Positions 53,618 to 61,330 of a stretch of DNA of 64,000 nt are shown piece by piece (position 1 is the first letter of the stretch; the number at the start of each line of letters is the position of its first letter). This stretch comes from CAYNSB01 sp964399625 (GTDB taxonomy: Bacteria > Planctomycetota > Phycisphaerae > Phycisphaerales > UBA1924): positions 27,493 to 91,492 of the forward strand of contig CAYNSB010000005.1 in the NCBI GenBank assembly GCA_964399625.1. The letters run 5' to 3'. The translations under genes were made by a program, and so were the position numbers. Below the pieces are notes generated by a model that saw nothing but the letters and a program-made list of their open reading frames with translations, ran no database searches and was not told the origin of the DNA.

Positions 53618-55120
53618 GTGCCCCCGATCCTGTCGATCGTCACTCCCTGCCTGAACGCGGCCCGCTTCCTGCCGCGGTGCCTGGAGAGCGTCGTCCGCGC
53701 CGCCGGGGCGCTGCCCGAGGGCTCGATCGAGCACATCATGATGGACGGCGGCAGCACCGACGGGTCCGCGGACGTGATTCGCGAGCATGCGGCGAAGCAC
53801 CCGAAACTCATCGCGCATTGGCAGTCAAGCCCCGACTCCGGGCAATCCGCCGCGATCAACGCCGGATTTGCGATGGCCCGCGGGGAGTTCGGCGCCTGGC
53901 TCAACGCCGATGATTGGTACGAGGAATCGAGCCCGGCGGGTCACCCCCTCGCCAGAGTGATTCGCACTCTGGAGAGTCTCGGCGATGGTGTAGATGTGCT
54001 GCTCGCGCGCGCACGAATCGTGGACGAGCGCGGGCGGGTGGTCTGGTCGCCCAAGCCTCCCGAACGCCTCGCGCTTGCCGATCTTTTGCGCGTGCGCTCG
54101 CGGTGGTACGCGGGCCGCGGGATTCTGCAGCCCGAGGCGTTCATCCGTCTCGAAACCTTTCGTGCGGCGGGCGGGCTGAACGCCGCCAACGCGCTCTGCA
54201 TGGACTATCAACTCTGGACCGCGCTCGCGGCCCGTGGAGCACGCTTCGAGTGTGTGGACGTGCTCGTTGCGTCGCAGCTCGCGCACGCCGGACAAAAGAC
54301 CGCCGATCGCGTGCAGACGTTGCGCGCCGTTCTGGGCGTTGCCGAGCATGCGCTCGCAGAGTCTCGGGCGAAGCTCGGCCGGGACGCGACCGTTGTCGAG
54401 ATGGAGCTCTCGGCGATTCGCGCCAAGCTCGCCATTGCCGACGCGGTGCTTCCGGTCTGGGCCCGCGGAACGACAATGGACGGGCCGCGCCCGAGCCAGT
54501 GGCGCGCCAGCGCCGAACGCGTGCTGCGTGAAGCGGTGGTTGTTTGCCCGAATCCCGGGCGTCCACGCGCCCTCGCCATCGAACTGGATTCCGCGGAGCA
54601 GGATCTCGTTCGGCACGTGTGCCCACACGCCGAACGGATCGAGCAACACGGGCGAAATGAAGCCGCATCACCCGCGGATCTCGTCATCATCGGGCGGAAC
54701 GCGATCGCAGCGAGCGCCCCGTCGGCGCTGACGTCCGCGTCCCTTCGTTCGGCGGGCACGATTGTGCTGCTGCCCGTGCCCGCGTCTCGTGCTCGGCTCT
54801 CGCCATATCTCGCATGGCTGGAACGCACGCTGATCGGCAATCTTGCCGCGGACGATGGCACGCTGGTGCACCCCAGCGTCGACGCGGCCCTGGGTCAATG
54901 GGCGCACGCGATGCGCATCGAGCTGCACGAGCGGCGCGATCAGCCTTCCGCGAACCCGGCGGGCAGCGATTGGCTCGATGGGTTCAACTCATACAAGCCG
55001 CTCTCCGTGGAAACCCTCGGCGGACCCGAGGACCATCCGCTCACGCCCTTTCCGTTTGTCGGGCCCCAAAGCGTGTGCCCGGCGTGGACGTGGATCGCCG
55101 GCGCCTGGCGGACGCGCTGA
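53618..55120 (+). CDS. Family 2 glycosyltransferase with long C-terminal extension
   Basis: 500 residues. The GT-A domain fills the first ~220: 'LSIVTPCLNAARFLPRCLES', 'MMDGGSTDGSADVI', 'SGQSAAINAGFAMARGEFGA', the DxD-like 'WLNADDWY', and 'GILQPEAFIRLETFRAAGGL' as acceptor-side motif. About 280 residues follow that I cannot assign, with a helical part ('LGVAEHALAESRAKLGRDAT') and a Rossmann-like stretch ('SADALVIIGRNAIA'-type at about 345-358). It probably adds a sugar to the exported glycan on the cytosolic face. It is the only plus-strand gene of the glycan locus and ends 40 bp from the sulfotransferase-methyltransferase stop (convergent). GTG start next to a -10-like element. Confidence 0.85.
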   Translation: MPPILSIVTPCLNAARFLPRCLESVVRAAGALPEGSIEHIMMDGGSTDGSADVIREHAAKHPKLIAHWQSSPDSGQSAAINAGFAMARGEFGAWLNADDWYEESSPAGHPLARVIRTLESLGDGVDVLLARARIVDERGRVVWSPKPPERLALADLLRVRSRWYAGRGILQPEAFIRLETFRAAGGLNAANALCMDYQLWTALAARGARFECVDVLVASQLAHAGQKTADRVQTLRAVLGVAEHALAESRAKLGRDATVVEMELSAIRAKLAIADAVLPVWARGTTMDGPRPSQWRASAERVLREAVVVCPNPGRPRALAIELDSAEQDLVRHVCPHAERIEQHGRNEAASPADLVIIGRNAIAASAPSALTSASLRSAGTIVLLPVPASRARLSPYLAWLERTLIGNLAADDGTLVHPSVDAALGQWAHAMRIELHERRDQPSANPAGSDWLDGFNSYKPLSVETLGGPEDHPLTPFPFVGPQSVCPAWTWIAGAWRTR

Positions 55121-55160
55121 GCGTGCGGCCCCCGTGGCGGCGTGCGCGTCGTCGGGTCGC

Positions 55161-56729
55161 CTATCGCTTCTCGATCACCGCCGCGCCGGTCACGTAGGTG
55201 TGGTGGGGGGCGGATCGACGGTGCCAATCCAGGAACGCCGGAATCTCGTCCGTGTTCCACGGGATTGTCCCTTGAGCATGCAGCGCGGGATGACGCCAGA
55301 CCAGGCATTCGAACTCGTTCATCGTCAGTGCCCGTCCGTTCCACTCGGGGAACACCATTCCCCGATCGGGCTCGCAGATGTCGAACGAGAGCGCGAGGAG
55401 GCCGCCCGGGCGAAGCACGCGGATCGCATCGTCGATCGCCGCGGGCTTGTCGGATTGGTGCTCGATGACGGAGAAGCTCGTGAGCGCGTCGGCGCTCGCG
55501 CTCTCGAGGGGGATGCGATCGTCGTGAACGATGGACCACGAAACATCGACGCGCAGGTTGTCGCGCAGGCGGGTCCACGCTGGCACGAACTGCGCGTCCG
55601 ACTCGATCATGCGCACGCGCGTGCCGAGCATCGCCGCGATCCATGGCATGGGCGAGAGCTCGCTTCCCAGGTCCACCAGGGTCGAGCCGCGGCCGAGCCG
55701 ATCCGCCAGCCCATGGAACCAGATCCACGGGTACTCCCACACCTTCGACCAATCCGCGAAGGTGCGGAGACCCAGCGGGCCCGCGAGATCGTTGATCCAA
55801 CCCATGAGCGTCCGGAAGCGCTCGGATTCCAGTTCGCTCACGCTCGCGAGCGAAGCCCGCGCCGCGCGATCGTGCGACCTCCTTGGCGCCGGGCGGGTGA
55901 TCGGCTCGAGAATCTCGCGTTCCACGGGCGTGAACTCTCGTGCGCCCCGACCAACGCGGTCGCGCTCGATCGTGCTCGTCGTGCGCACGTCGGCGCTGCC
56001 CCATTCCCAGCCCGGCAGCTCGTGCGTGTGCCGAGCGAACTCGAGCATCGAGAGTTCGAAGCGCTCGCCGAGAAAGTCGCACGCCTCCCGAAGAACGTGC
56101 TCCGGATGCGAGACGAGATCCTCGTACGAGATCCGCAGGTGCGAACGCCCGTGCAGCGCCCGCGCGAGCAATCCGTCCCAGTGGCGCCAGCGCAGGGCCG
56201 CGGCGAAGGGCGTGTTGCGGACCGCCAGCGGCTGCGCGTCCGAGCCCAAGCCCTTCCCGAGCCCGAGGTTCTCCTCGTGCCAGGGCGAGATGCCGCGTCG
56301 GGCGCCGCTCACCCGCGACGTGGACAGGGCGACGTCCAGCCCGTCGCGAGCCACATGCAGGAACCTCGCAGAAGGAAACCACTCCGCAAGGGCGTCCAGA
56401 TGGAGCAGGTTGTCGGGCGTCTTCTCGGCCCACCGGCGCTTGCCGCGCGCCCGCGCGTGCGCGGTGAGCAACTCATCGACCATTCGCGCCGCCGCCCGCG
56501 TCGCCACCTCGCGCGGCATGTCGAAGCTCGCGCAGTAGCCCCAGGGCTCCTCCACGAGAGCACGCCACACGGACATCAGGCTGCGGGGCTGGTGGTCCGC
56601 GAGCCAGGGCGTCTCGGGTCCGCAGGCGATCGCGGGGTGCGAGTCGAGGATCGTGCGCACGAGGGTTGTGCCCGAGCGCGGCACGCCCACGACGAAGATC
56701 GGATCGCCCTGGCGATCGTGCGTCGTCAT
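55161..56729 (-). CDS. Sulfotransferase-methyltransferase fusion protein
   Basis: 522 residues. The N-terminal ~300 form a PAPS-dependent sulfotransferase: 5'-phosphosulfate loop 'FVVGVPRSGTTLVRTILDS' (residues 12-30), 'RRWAEKTPDNLLHLDALAE' (98-116), 3'-phosphate site 'ARFLHVARDGLDVALSTSRV' (121-140) and 'YEDLVSHPEHVLREACDFL' (202-220). The C-terminal ~190 are a class I methyltransferase: motif I region 'TLVDLGSELSPMPWIAAM' (350-367), acidic 'RMIESD' (373-378), 'LTSFSVIEHQSDKP' (416-429), 'AIRVLRPGGLLALSFDI' (435-451). No frameshift or stop separates them. The acceptor is probably the locus glycan; one chain could sulfate and methylate it. The ATG overlaps the preceding TGA (ATGA). Confidence 0.87.
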   Translation of the reverse strand: MTTHDRQGDPIFVVGVPRSGTTLVRTILDSHPAIACGPETPWLADHQPRSLMSVWRALVEEPWGYCASFDMPREVATRAAARMVDELLTAHARARGKRRWAEKTPDNLLHLDALAEWFPSARFLHVARDGLDVALSTSRVSGARRGISPWHEENLGLGKGLGSDAQPLAVRNTPFAAALRWRHWDGLLARALHGRSHLRISYEDLVSHPEHVLREACDFLGERFELSMLEFARHTHELPGWEWGSADVRTTSTIERDRVGRGAREFTPVEREILEPITRPAPRRSHDRAARASLASVSELESERFRTLMGWINDLAGPLGLRTFADWSKVWEYPWIWFHGLADRLGRGSTLVDLGSELSPMPWIAAMLGTRVRMIESDAQFVPAWTRLRDNLRVDVSWSIVHDDRIPLESASADALTSFSVIEHQSDKPAAIDDAIRVLRPGGLLALSFDICEPDRGMVFPEWNGRALTMNEFECLVWRHPALHAQGTIPWNTDEIPAFLDWHRRSAPHHTYVTGAAVIEKR

Positions 56730-57487
56730 CGGGCTGAACGCTCCACGAAGTCGAAGGCGGAGAAGTCCGGCATGGCGATGGACCCGAGCAGGCCCGCGAA
56801 CTCCCCGTCCCGCCTCCACGCGTCGTTGTCCCCCGCGCGGTAGAACGTTCGCTCGCCAGGGCGCACGATCTCGTCGAAGCGTGTGAGGCGATGCACGAAC
56901 TCCGGGCGGAGCTTCGGGCGCACGCGCAGCAGTTCCACGAGCGAGCGGAGCGGCTCGGGCGACTCGCGCAGGCGCTCGTATTGGATGACGAGCGTGCCCT
57001 CCGGATGCTCGCGCCGCACGCGCGCCGCGTGCGTCAGGAACTGGTGGTACCCGCCGAGCACCGACCCGATCCACGCGCCGGCATCGCCCGAGACGCGCGA
57101 TCCGAAGCCGTCGCGATCGCGGGACACACGCCAGTAGCTGTACGCCGTGGCGATGGGCTCGCGCGTCAGGATCACGCACGGCGCCTCGCTCTTGACGGGC
57201 AGCCCGTGCTGTCCGTTGGGCGTCGTGTGGAACCAGACCGGCTGGAACGGCACGCCGTCCTCGCGGAGATCCAGCGCGTAGAGCACGTGGGGATCGAGCT
57301 CGCTCTGGCGCGAGATCGCCTCGCGGTCGTCCGCTGCGGCCCCGGGGATCGCGACCAGATCGAACAGCCCCTGCGTGCAGTACCGGAAGTAGTGCGATCC
57401 CGTCCGGGGATACGCGAACATGTCCACGCGGATCGCCGGCGTGCGCCCAAAGTAGTACCGAGGCTTGGGGCCAAACCCTTCGCTCAT
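56726..57487 (-). CDS. Sulfotransferase-like protein 2 of the glycan locus
   Basis: 253 residues. The P-loop-like start 'VDMFAYPRTGSHYFRYC' (21-37) replaces the usual PRSGTT with PRTGSH, and 'PCVILTREPIATAYSYWRVS' is the 3'-phosphate site. A later segment, 'GTLVIQYERLRESPEPLRSL', and 'RPGERTFYRAGDNDAWR' are typical of sulfotransferase C-terminal helices and the PAPS lid. The substrate is likely the sugar chain made by this locus. It is co-translated through ATGA overlaps with both neighbours. The open frame extends 58 codons further upstream, inside the preceding gene; the coupled ATG is preferred. Confidence 0.83.
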   Translation of the reverse strand: MSEGFGPKPRYYFGRTPAIRVDMFAYPRTGSHYFRYCTQGLFDLVAIPGAAADDREAISRQSELDPHVLYALDLREDGVPFQPVWFHTTPNGQHGLPVKSEAPCVILTREPIATAYSYWRVSRDRDGFGSRVSGDAGAWIGSVLGGYHQFLTHAARVRREHPEGTLVIQYERLRESPEPLRSLVELLRVRPKLRPEFVHRLTRFDEIVRPGERTFYRAGDNDAWRRDGEFAGLLGSIAMPDFSAFDFVERSAR

Positions 57488-58356
57488 GGCGCTTCGCACT
57501 CGTACCCAAGGCGCGCCAACGCCTCGCCCGCGATCGCGCGGGTGTTGGCGGACGGGGGGCGTTCGCGGGCCGGCGGGCTGCGTCGCGCGACCTCGCGCCG
57601 AGCGAAGTCCCGCATCTCGGAAGACCTTGGCAGGCCCAGGGCATCGGTCGCGAGATCGCACACGCCCTCGGGGTCCGCGAGCAGTTGCTCATAACGCACG
57701 CGCAGCAGGCGCCCCTTGGGCCAGCGCTCCAGCTCCGGTTCCGCGGCGTCCACGCTCATCCGCCATTCCAGCAGCCCGCGATCGAAATCGCTCTCGCAGC
57801 GATCGAGCAGATCCCCGAGCCCGACGCGTCGGGCGTGCTCCTGCATCAGCGTCCACTTGCGATCGTTCTGCCCGTACCAGCGGCCCTGCGCGGCACGCTG
57901 CGCGATGGAGTGCGCGACCTCCACGCCATGGCGCACGATGTTGATCAGGCACGCCCGCGGAGCCAGCGCCCGCAGAAAGCCAAGCCGGAAGTTGTTGATC
58001 GCGAGTTTCTCGACGACGCGTTCGCGTCCGGAGCGTTCGGCCTCAAGCAGCGCGAAGAACTCCTCGCGTGCCGCGTCGCCCGCGCGCTGGGCGTCGCTCG
58101 CGTCGAGGGCGATCCGACCCTCGCTCGATTCGGGCGCACCGAACCGCTCCCGGTACGACCAGATGTCCGCGCTGGCGAAGGGCTTGAGCCACAGATCGAA
58201 CCGATCGTTCAGATAGGCCACGCTCGGGTGGCGCTCGATCAGTTGCCCGAGAATCGTCGTCCCCGAGCGCCCGCACCCCGTGATGAACGACAGCGCCCCA
58301 TCGCGCAGCGAAGGGAGGGCGATCGACGATCCCGCGCTCGCGTGGGCCAGGGTCAT
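57484..58356 (-). CDS. Sulfotransferase 1 of the glycan locus
   Basis: 290 residues. 5'-phosphosulfate loop 'LSFITGCGRSGTTILGQLIE' (22-41); 'RERVVEKLAINNFRLGFLRA' ahead of the 3'-phosphate-binding segment 'PRACLINIVRHGVEVAHSIA'; 'LRVRYEQLLADPEGVCDLAT' and C-terminal Pro/Arg lid. A Trp/Tyr-rich loop 'QGRWYGQNDRKWTLMQEHAR' may contact the acceptor. This is the family of carbohydrate and tyrosylprotein sulfotransferases. The ATG overlaps the TGA of the Wzt-like ATPase gene and the TGA overlaps the ATG of sulfotransferase 2, so four genes are coupled in a chain. No PAPS synthesis genes (cysND/cysC) lie in the window. Confidence 0.87.
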   Translation of the reverse strand: MTLAHASAGSSIALPSLRDGALSFITGCGRSGTTILGQLIERHPSVAYLNDRFDLWLKPFASADIWSYRERFGAPESSEGRIALDASDAQRAGDAAREEFFALLEAERSGRERVVEKLAINNFRLGFLRALAPRACLINIVRHGVEVAHSIAQRAAQGRWYGQNDRKWTLMQEHARRVGLGDLLDRCESDFDRGLLEWRMSVDAAEPELERWPKGRLLRVRYEQLLADPEGVCDLATDALGLPRSSEMRDFARREVARRSPPARERPPSANTRAIAGEALARLGYECEAP

Positions 58357-59819
58357 GGCTCAGGCTCCGCTCGCCCGATGACGCTGGCCCGCAGCGGGAG
58401 CCGCGCGATCCCGTAGAAGCGGCGCACGCCCTCGGCCTCGTGCACGACGATCGGCCCCAGCGCGTCCAGCCGATCGTGGTGCACACCCTGCGCACCGTTG
58501 TCGGGGTCCGGCTCGCCCGCGCCGAGCCCAAACGTGTAGGGCCCGGGCTGCACGTCCATCGTGAGGCGCAGTTCCACGACGATGCGATCCCCCGCGTTCA
58601 GCGCGGGGATCGCCACGCCCAGGTTCGCCGTCCCCGCGCCGAAGACCATGTTCCCGAGCGCGTCGAACAGGCGCACGCCGCAGCGAGGCGCCAGCACGCG
58701 CTGGCGGGCCTCGATGAGCAGTTGGACGACCAGCGACGATCCGCAGGCGCACTCGAGCGAGTCCGCGCCCGCGGCGTCCGTGACGCGGGCGCCCAGGATG
58801 CGCAGGCCCCCCGTGCCGTGGCGAGAGGACGCGCGATCGCGGATCACGTCATGGGCGATGATCGCCTGAGCGGCCCTGGTCGCGTCCGGGCTGGTGGCGG
58901 GTTTGGGCTCGATCGCGCCGCCCACGCCCGCGGACCCCGGCAGGCTCGTGCCACCCCGCCATCGCGAGCCGCGCATGGACGAAAGGTACCGCGAGACCGC
59001 CTCCTCGGGCGTGCCCTCGAACAGCACGCGCCCCTGGCCCATCACGATCGCGCGATCGCAGAGGTTCAGGATCGCGCCCTGCTCGTGGCTCACGAAGAGC
59101 ATCGTCATGCCGTCGGCGAGCATCTCGCGCAGGCGGGCGATGCACTTCTGCTGGAAGAAAACATCGCCGACGGACAGAGCCTCGTCCACGATGAACAGGT
59201 CCGGCTCGAAGCATGCGAACATCGAGAACGCCAGGCGCACGCGCATGCCGCTGGAGTATGTGCCCACGGGGCGATCGAAGAACTCTCCCAGTTCCGCGAA
59301 CTCCTCGATGCGTGCCATCGCGTCCCGCGCGTACCCGGGCGGAAAGCCGAGCAGCGACGCGGAGTGGATGATGTTCGCACGCCCCGAGAGCAGAGGGTTG
59401 AGCCCCGTGCCCAGCTCGATCAGGCTCAGGATGCGCCCCCGCGCCTCAACGGAGCCCTCGCTCGCGTGCAGGGCCCCGGTGATCATCTTCAGAAGGGTGC
59501 TCTTGCCCGAGCCATTGGCGCCCATGATTCCCAGGCACTGCCCGCGCGCAAGGTCAAGGCTCACGTCGCGCACGGCCCAGAAGTCCGTCGCCGGTGGGCG
59601 GCCCAGCGCCCGAGAGAGCCCGAGCCACTCCCACAGGCGATCGCCCGGGCGGGCGAACATTCGATACCTCTTCCCAAGCCCACGCACGCGGAGCACGGGG
59701 GCGTCCGGATTCGCGGGTCGGGGCCTTGTTTGCTCGTGCTCGGCGGACGGAGCGACCGGAGCGGGCGTGCCGACACGATCGGGCGTCGATGTCCGCTCGC
59801 TCGTTGTCGCGCTGCCCAT
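58353..59819 (-). CDS. Wzt-like polysaccharide ABC exporter ATPase with C-terminal glycan-binding-like domain
   Basis: 488 residues. After a disordered N-terminal ~40, the ATPase domain has 'VRGLGKRYRMFARPGDRLWE', Walker A 'GANGSGKSTLLKMITG' (100-115), 'IELGTGLNPLLSGRANII', signature 'YSSGMRVRLAFSM', Walker B 'PDLFIVDEALSVGD' and 'FVSHEQGAILNLCDRAIVM'. About 150 further residues make a beta-sandwich-like domain ('GGLRILGARVTDAAG' to 'RRFYGIARLPL'), as in Wzt of E. coli O8/O9a, where it recognises the modified chain end. The start ATG has GGAG 7 nt upstream; a TTG eight codons earlier is less likely. It partners the permease at 52737-53528. Coupled to sulfotransferase 1 by ATGA. Confidence 0.93.
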   Translation of the reverse strand: MGSATTSERTSTPDRVGTPAPVAPSAEHEQTRPRPANPDAPVLRVRGLGKRYRMFARPGDRLWEWLGLSRALGRPPATDFWAVRDVSLDLARGQCLGIMGANGSGKSTLLKMITGALHASEGSVEARGRILSLIELGTGLNPLLSGRANIIHSASLLGFPPGYARDAMARIEEFAELGEFFDRPVGTYSSGMRVRLAFSMFACFEPDLFIVDEALSVGDVFFQQKCIARLREMLADGMTMLFVSHEQGAILNLCDRAIVMGQGRVLFEGTPEEAVSRYLSSMRGSRWRGGTSLPGSAGVGGAIEPKPATSPDATRAAQAIIAHDVIRDRASSRHGTGGLRILGARVTDAAGADSLECACGSSLVVQLLIEARQRVLAPRCGVRLFDALGNMVFGAGTANLGVAIPALNAGDRIVVELRLTMDVQPGPYTFGLGAGEPDPDNGAQGVHHDRLDALGPIVVHEAEGVRRFYGIARLPLRASVIGRAEPEP

Positions 59820-59881
59820 TCGTCCGCTCCGTGGCGCGCCCAATCCACGCCAAAGTCCCCTCTATCGGCCCGTCCGCGAAA

Positions 59882-61252
59882 TCATAGACGCAGCGCGGCC
59901 CGAGCCCGGCGCAGCGCACGCACCAGCGCGCCGGATCTGACGGCAGGATCGACGGCGCGCGAAGCTCGGGCGACTTCATAGTGGGCAAGGCGGCGCGCGA
60001 GGATCTCCTCGTTGCCGCACATCCGGAGCATGCGAAGCGCGGCCCCATCGCCCAGGCGTGCCAGGTCCACACGCGGCATGTCCGCGACGCGTGCCAGCGC
60101 GAGCGCGCACGACTCGGCGTCGCCGGGCTCGAAGAGCAATCCACTCACACCGTCCTCGATCATCTCCGCCATGCCCCCGGCGCGAGCCGCCAGGACGGCA
60201 CGCCCCGCGCTCATTGCCTCCATGCACGTGATGGGGAAGTTGTCCATCGGCGAGGGGATGACCGCGACATCCGCTCGCTCCACGGCCTTGGCGAGCGGGC
60301 CGGGCGGCACGCGCCCCAACAGCCGAATCCGCGTGCGGTGCTTCTCGGGCACATGCTCGCGCAGGCACCACGCGCCGAAGCGCTCGCCCCGATGCTCGGG
60401 GTGGGGCATGTCCTGCCCGAAGAGGTCGATCTCCAAAAGCGCGCCGCGGTCCAGCGCGATCGCCGCGCCGCGCAGCAACGTGTCGACGCCCTTGCGCGGC
60501 TCCAAGCGCCCGGCGAAGACGATCCGCGTCGGTCCCTCGCCCCTCGCGACGGATGGTCCCGCCGGCTGGCGAACGCGCGCCCTGGCGATGTCCTCGAGCG
60601 GCCCCAGCGGATAGGGAATCACCTCAATCGTGCCTGTCGGCAATTCCCACAGGTTCTCCGCCCACGACGCGAGCGCCCGCGAGGGGCAGACCAATGCATC
60701 GGACCAGCGGGCCTGTTCCGCTTCCATCCGGGTGAGCGCTCGCTCCGGACCAGACTCAACGCTCTCCCGATTCCATTGCGCCACCCACGCGCTGGGCGAG
60801 TGCACCATCGTCACGATGGGAACATCCCGAAGCTCGCGCGCTCCGCGCCGCTTCCTATCCAATGCGAACCACCCCAGCGCGCCCGTGTCCGGGGCCTCGA
60901 TCGATTCGATGCCAAACTCGCGGATGAGCGCGGTCAGCGCGTCGGCAGCGAGTTTCGCAAAGAGCGACACCGGGTGGTGCGTGCGGAAGAGGCGCTCGTG
61001 CTCGCGCGCCGCGATCGCGGGGTCCGGCTTGGACCAGTCGTTGCCACGAATGAACGGCAGGCGAACGACGACCACGCTCCCGGGACCTTCGCTCGAGAGC
61101 ACCTCGCGGTGCTCCTCACCATCCGTGGAAACAGTGATCACGACGGCCCGGTGCCCGCGATTGGCCAGCGTCCATGCGTATCGCTCGGCGTAGGTGCCGA
61201 TACCCCCGCCAAAGAACGGCGGGTACTCGCGGGAGATGAGGCACACGTTCAT
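59882..61252 (-). CDS. Family 4 glycosyltransferase (GT-B)
   Basis: 456 residues. N-terminal acceptor domain 'NVCLISREYPPFFGGGIGTY' (typical GT4 glycine loop), 'PIVTMVHSPSAWV', then the donor domain 'TRIVFAGRLEPRKGVDTLLR', 'EKHRTRIRLLGRVPPG' and the E-x7-E motif in 'SPMDNFPITCMEAMSAGRAV'. It would transfer a hexose-type sugar to the lipid-linked glycan in the cytosol. It is the first gene of the minus-strand glycan operon, 62 bp before the Wzt-like gene. TATGGA lies 8 nt before the ATG, leaderless type; the open frame upstream continues through nuoH antisense and is not real coding. Confidence 0.92.
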   Translation of the reverse strand: MNVCLISREYPPFFGGGIGTYAERYAWTLANRGHRAVVITVSTDGEEHREVLSSEGPGSVVVVRLPFIRGNDWSKPDPAIAAREHERLFRTHHPVSLFAKLAADALTALIREFGIESIEAPDTGALGWFALDRKRRGARELRDVPIVTMVHSPSAWVAQWNRESVESGPERALTRMEAEQARWSDALVCPSRALASWAENLWELPTGTIEVIPYPLGPLEDIARARVRQPAGPSVARGEGPTRIVFAGRLEPRKGVDTLLRGAAIALDRGALLEIDLFGQDMPHPEHRGERFGAWCLREHVPEKHRTRIRLLGRVPPGPLAKAVERADVAVIPSPMDNFPITCMEAMSAGRAVLAARAGGMAEMIEDGVSGLLFEPGDAESCALALARVADMPRVDLARLGDGAALRMLRMCGNEEILARRLAHYEVARASRAVDPAVRSGALVRALRRARAALRL

Positions 61253-61260
61253 CGCCCCAA

Positions 61261-61266
61261 TCCATA
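61261..61266 (-). promoter_or_regulatory. -10-like TATGGA before the GT4 gene (leaderless type)
   Basis: On the minus strand TATGGA ends 8 nt before the ATG at 61252. A GGGG in the gap could also serve as a weak ribosome site. Confidence 0.4.
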
Positions 61267-61315
61267 GGCCCGAGCGGGGCGTCGCCGCGTCCCGCCGCAC
61301 GAGCGTGCGCCTCGC

Positions 61316-61321
61316 TACCAT
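61316..61321 (+). promoter_or_regulatory. -10-like TACCAT before nuoH (near-leaderless type)
   Basis: TACCAT ends 9 nt before the ATG at 61331. No ribosome site in the gap. Confidence 0.4.
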
Positions 61322-61330
61322 GTCGCCGCC

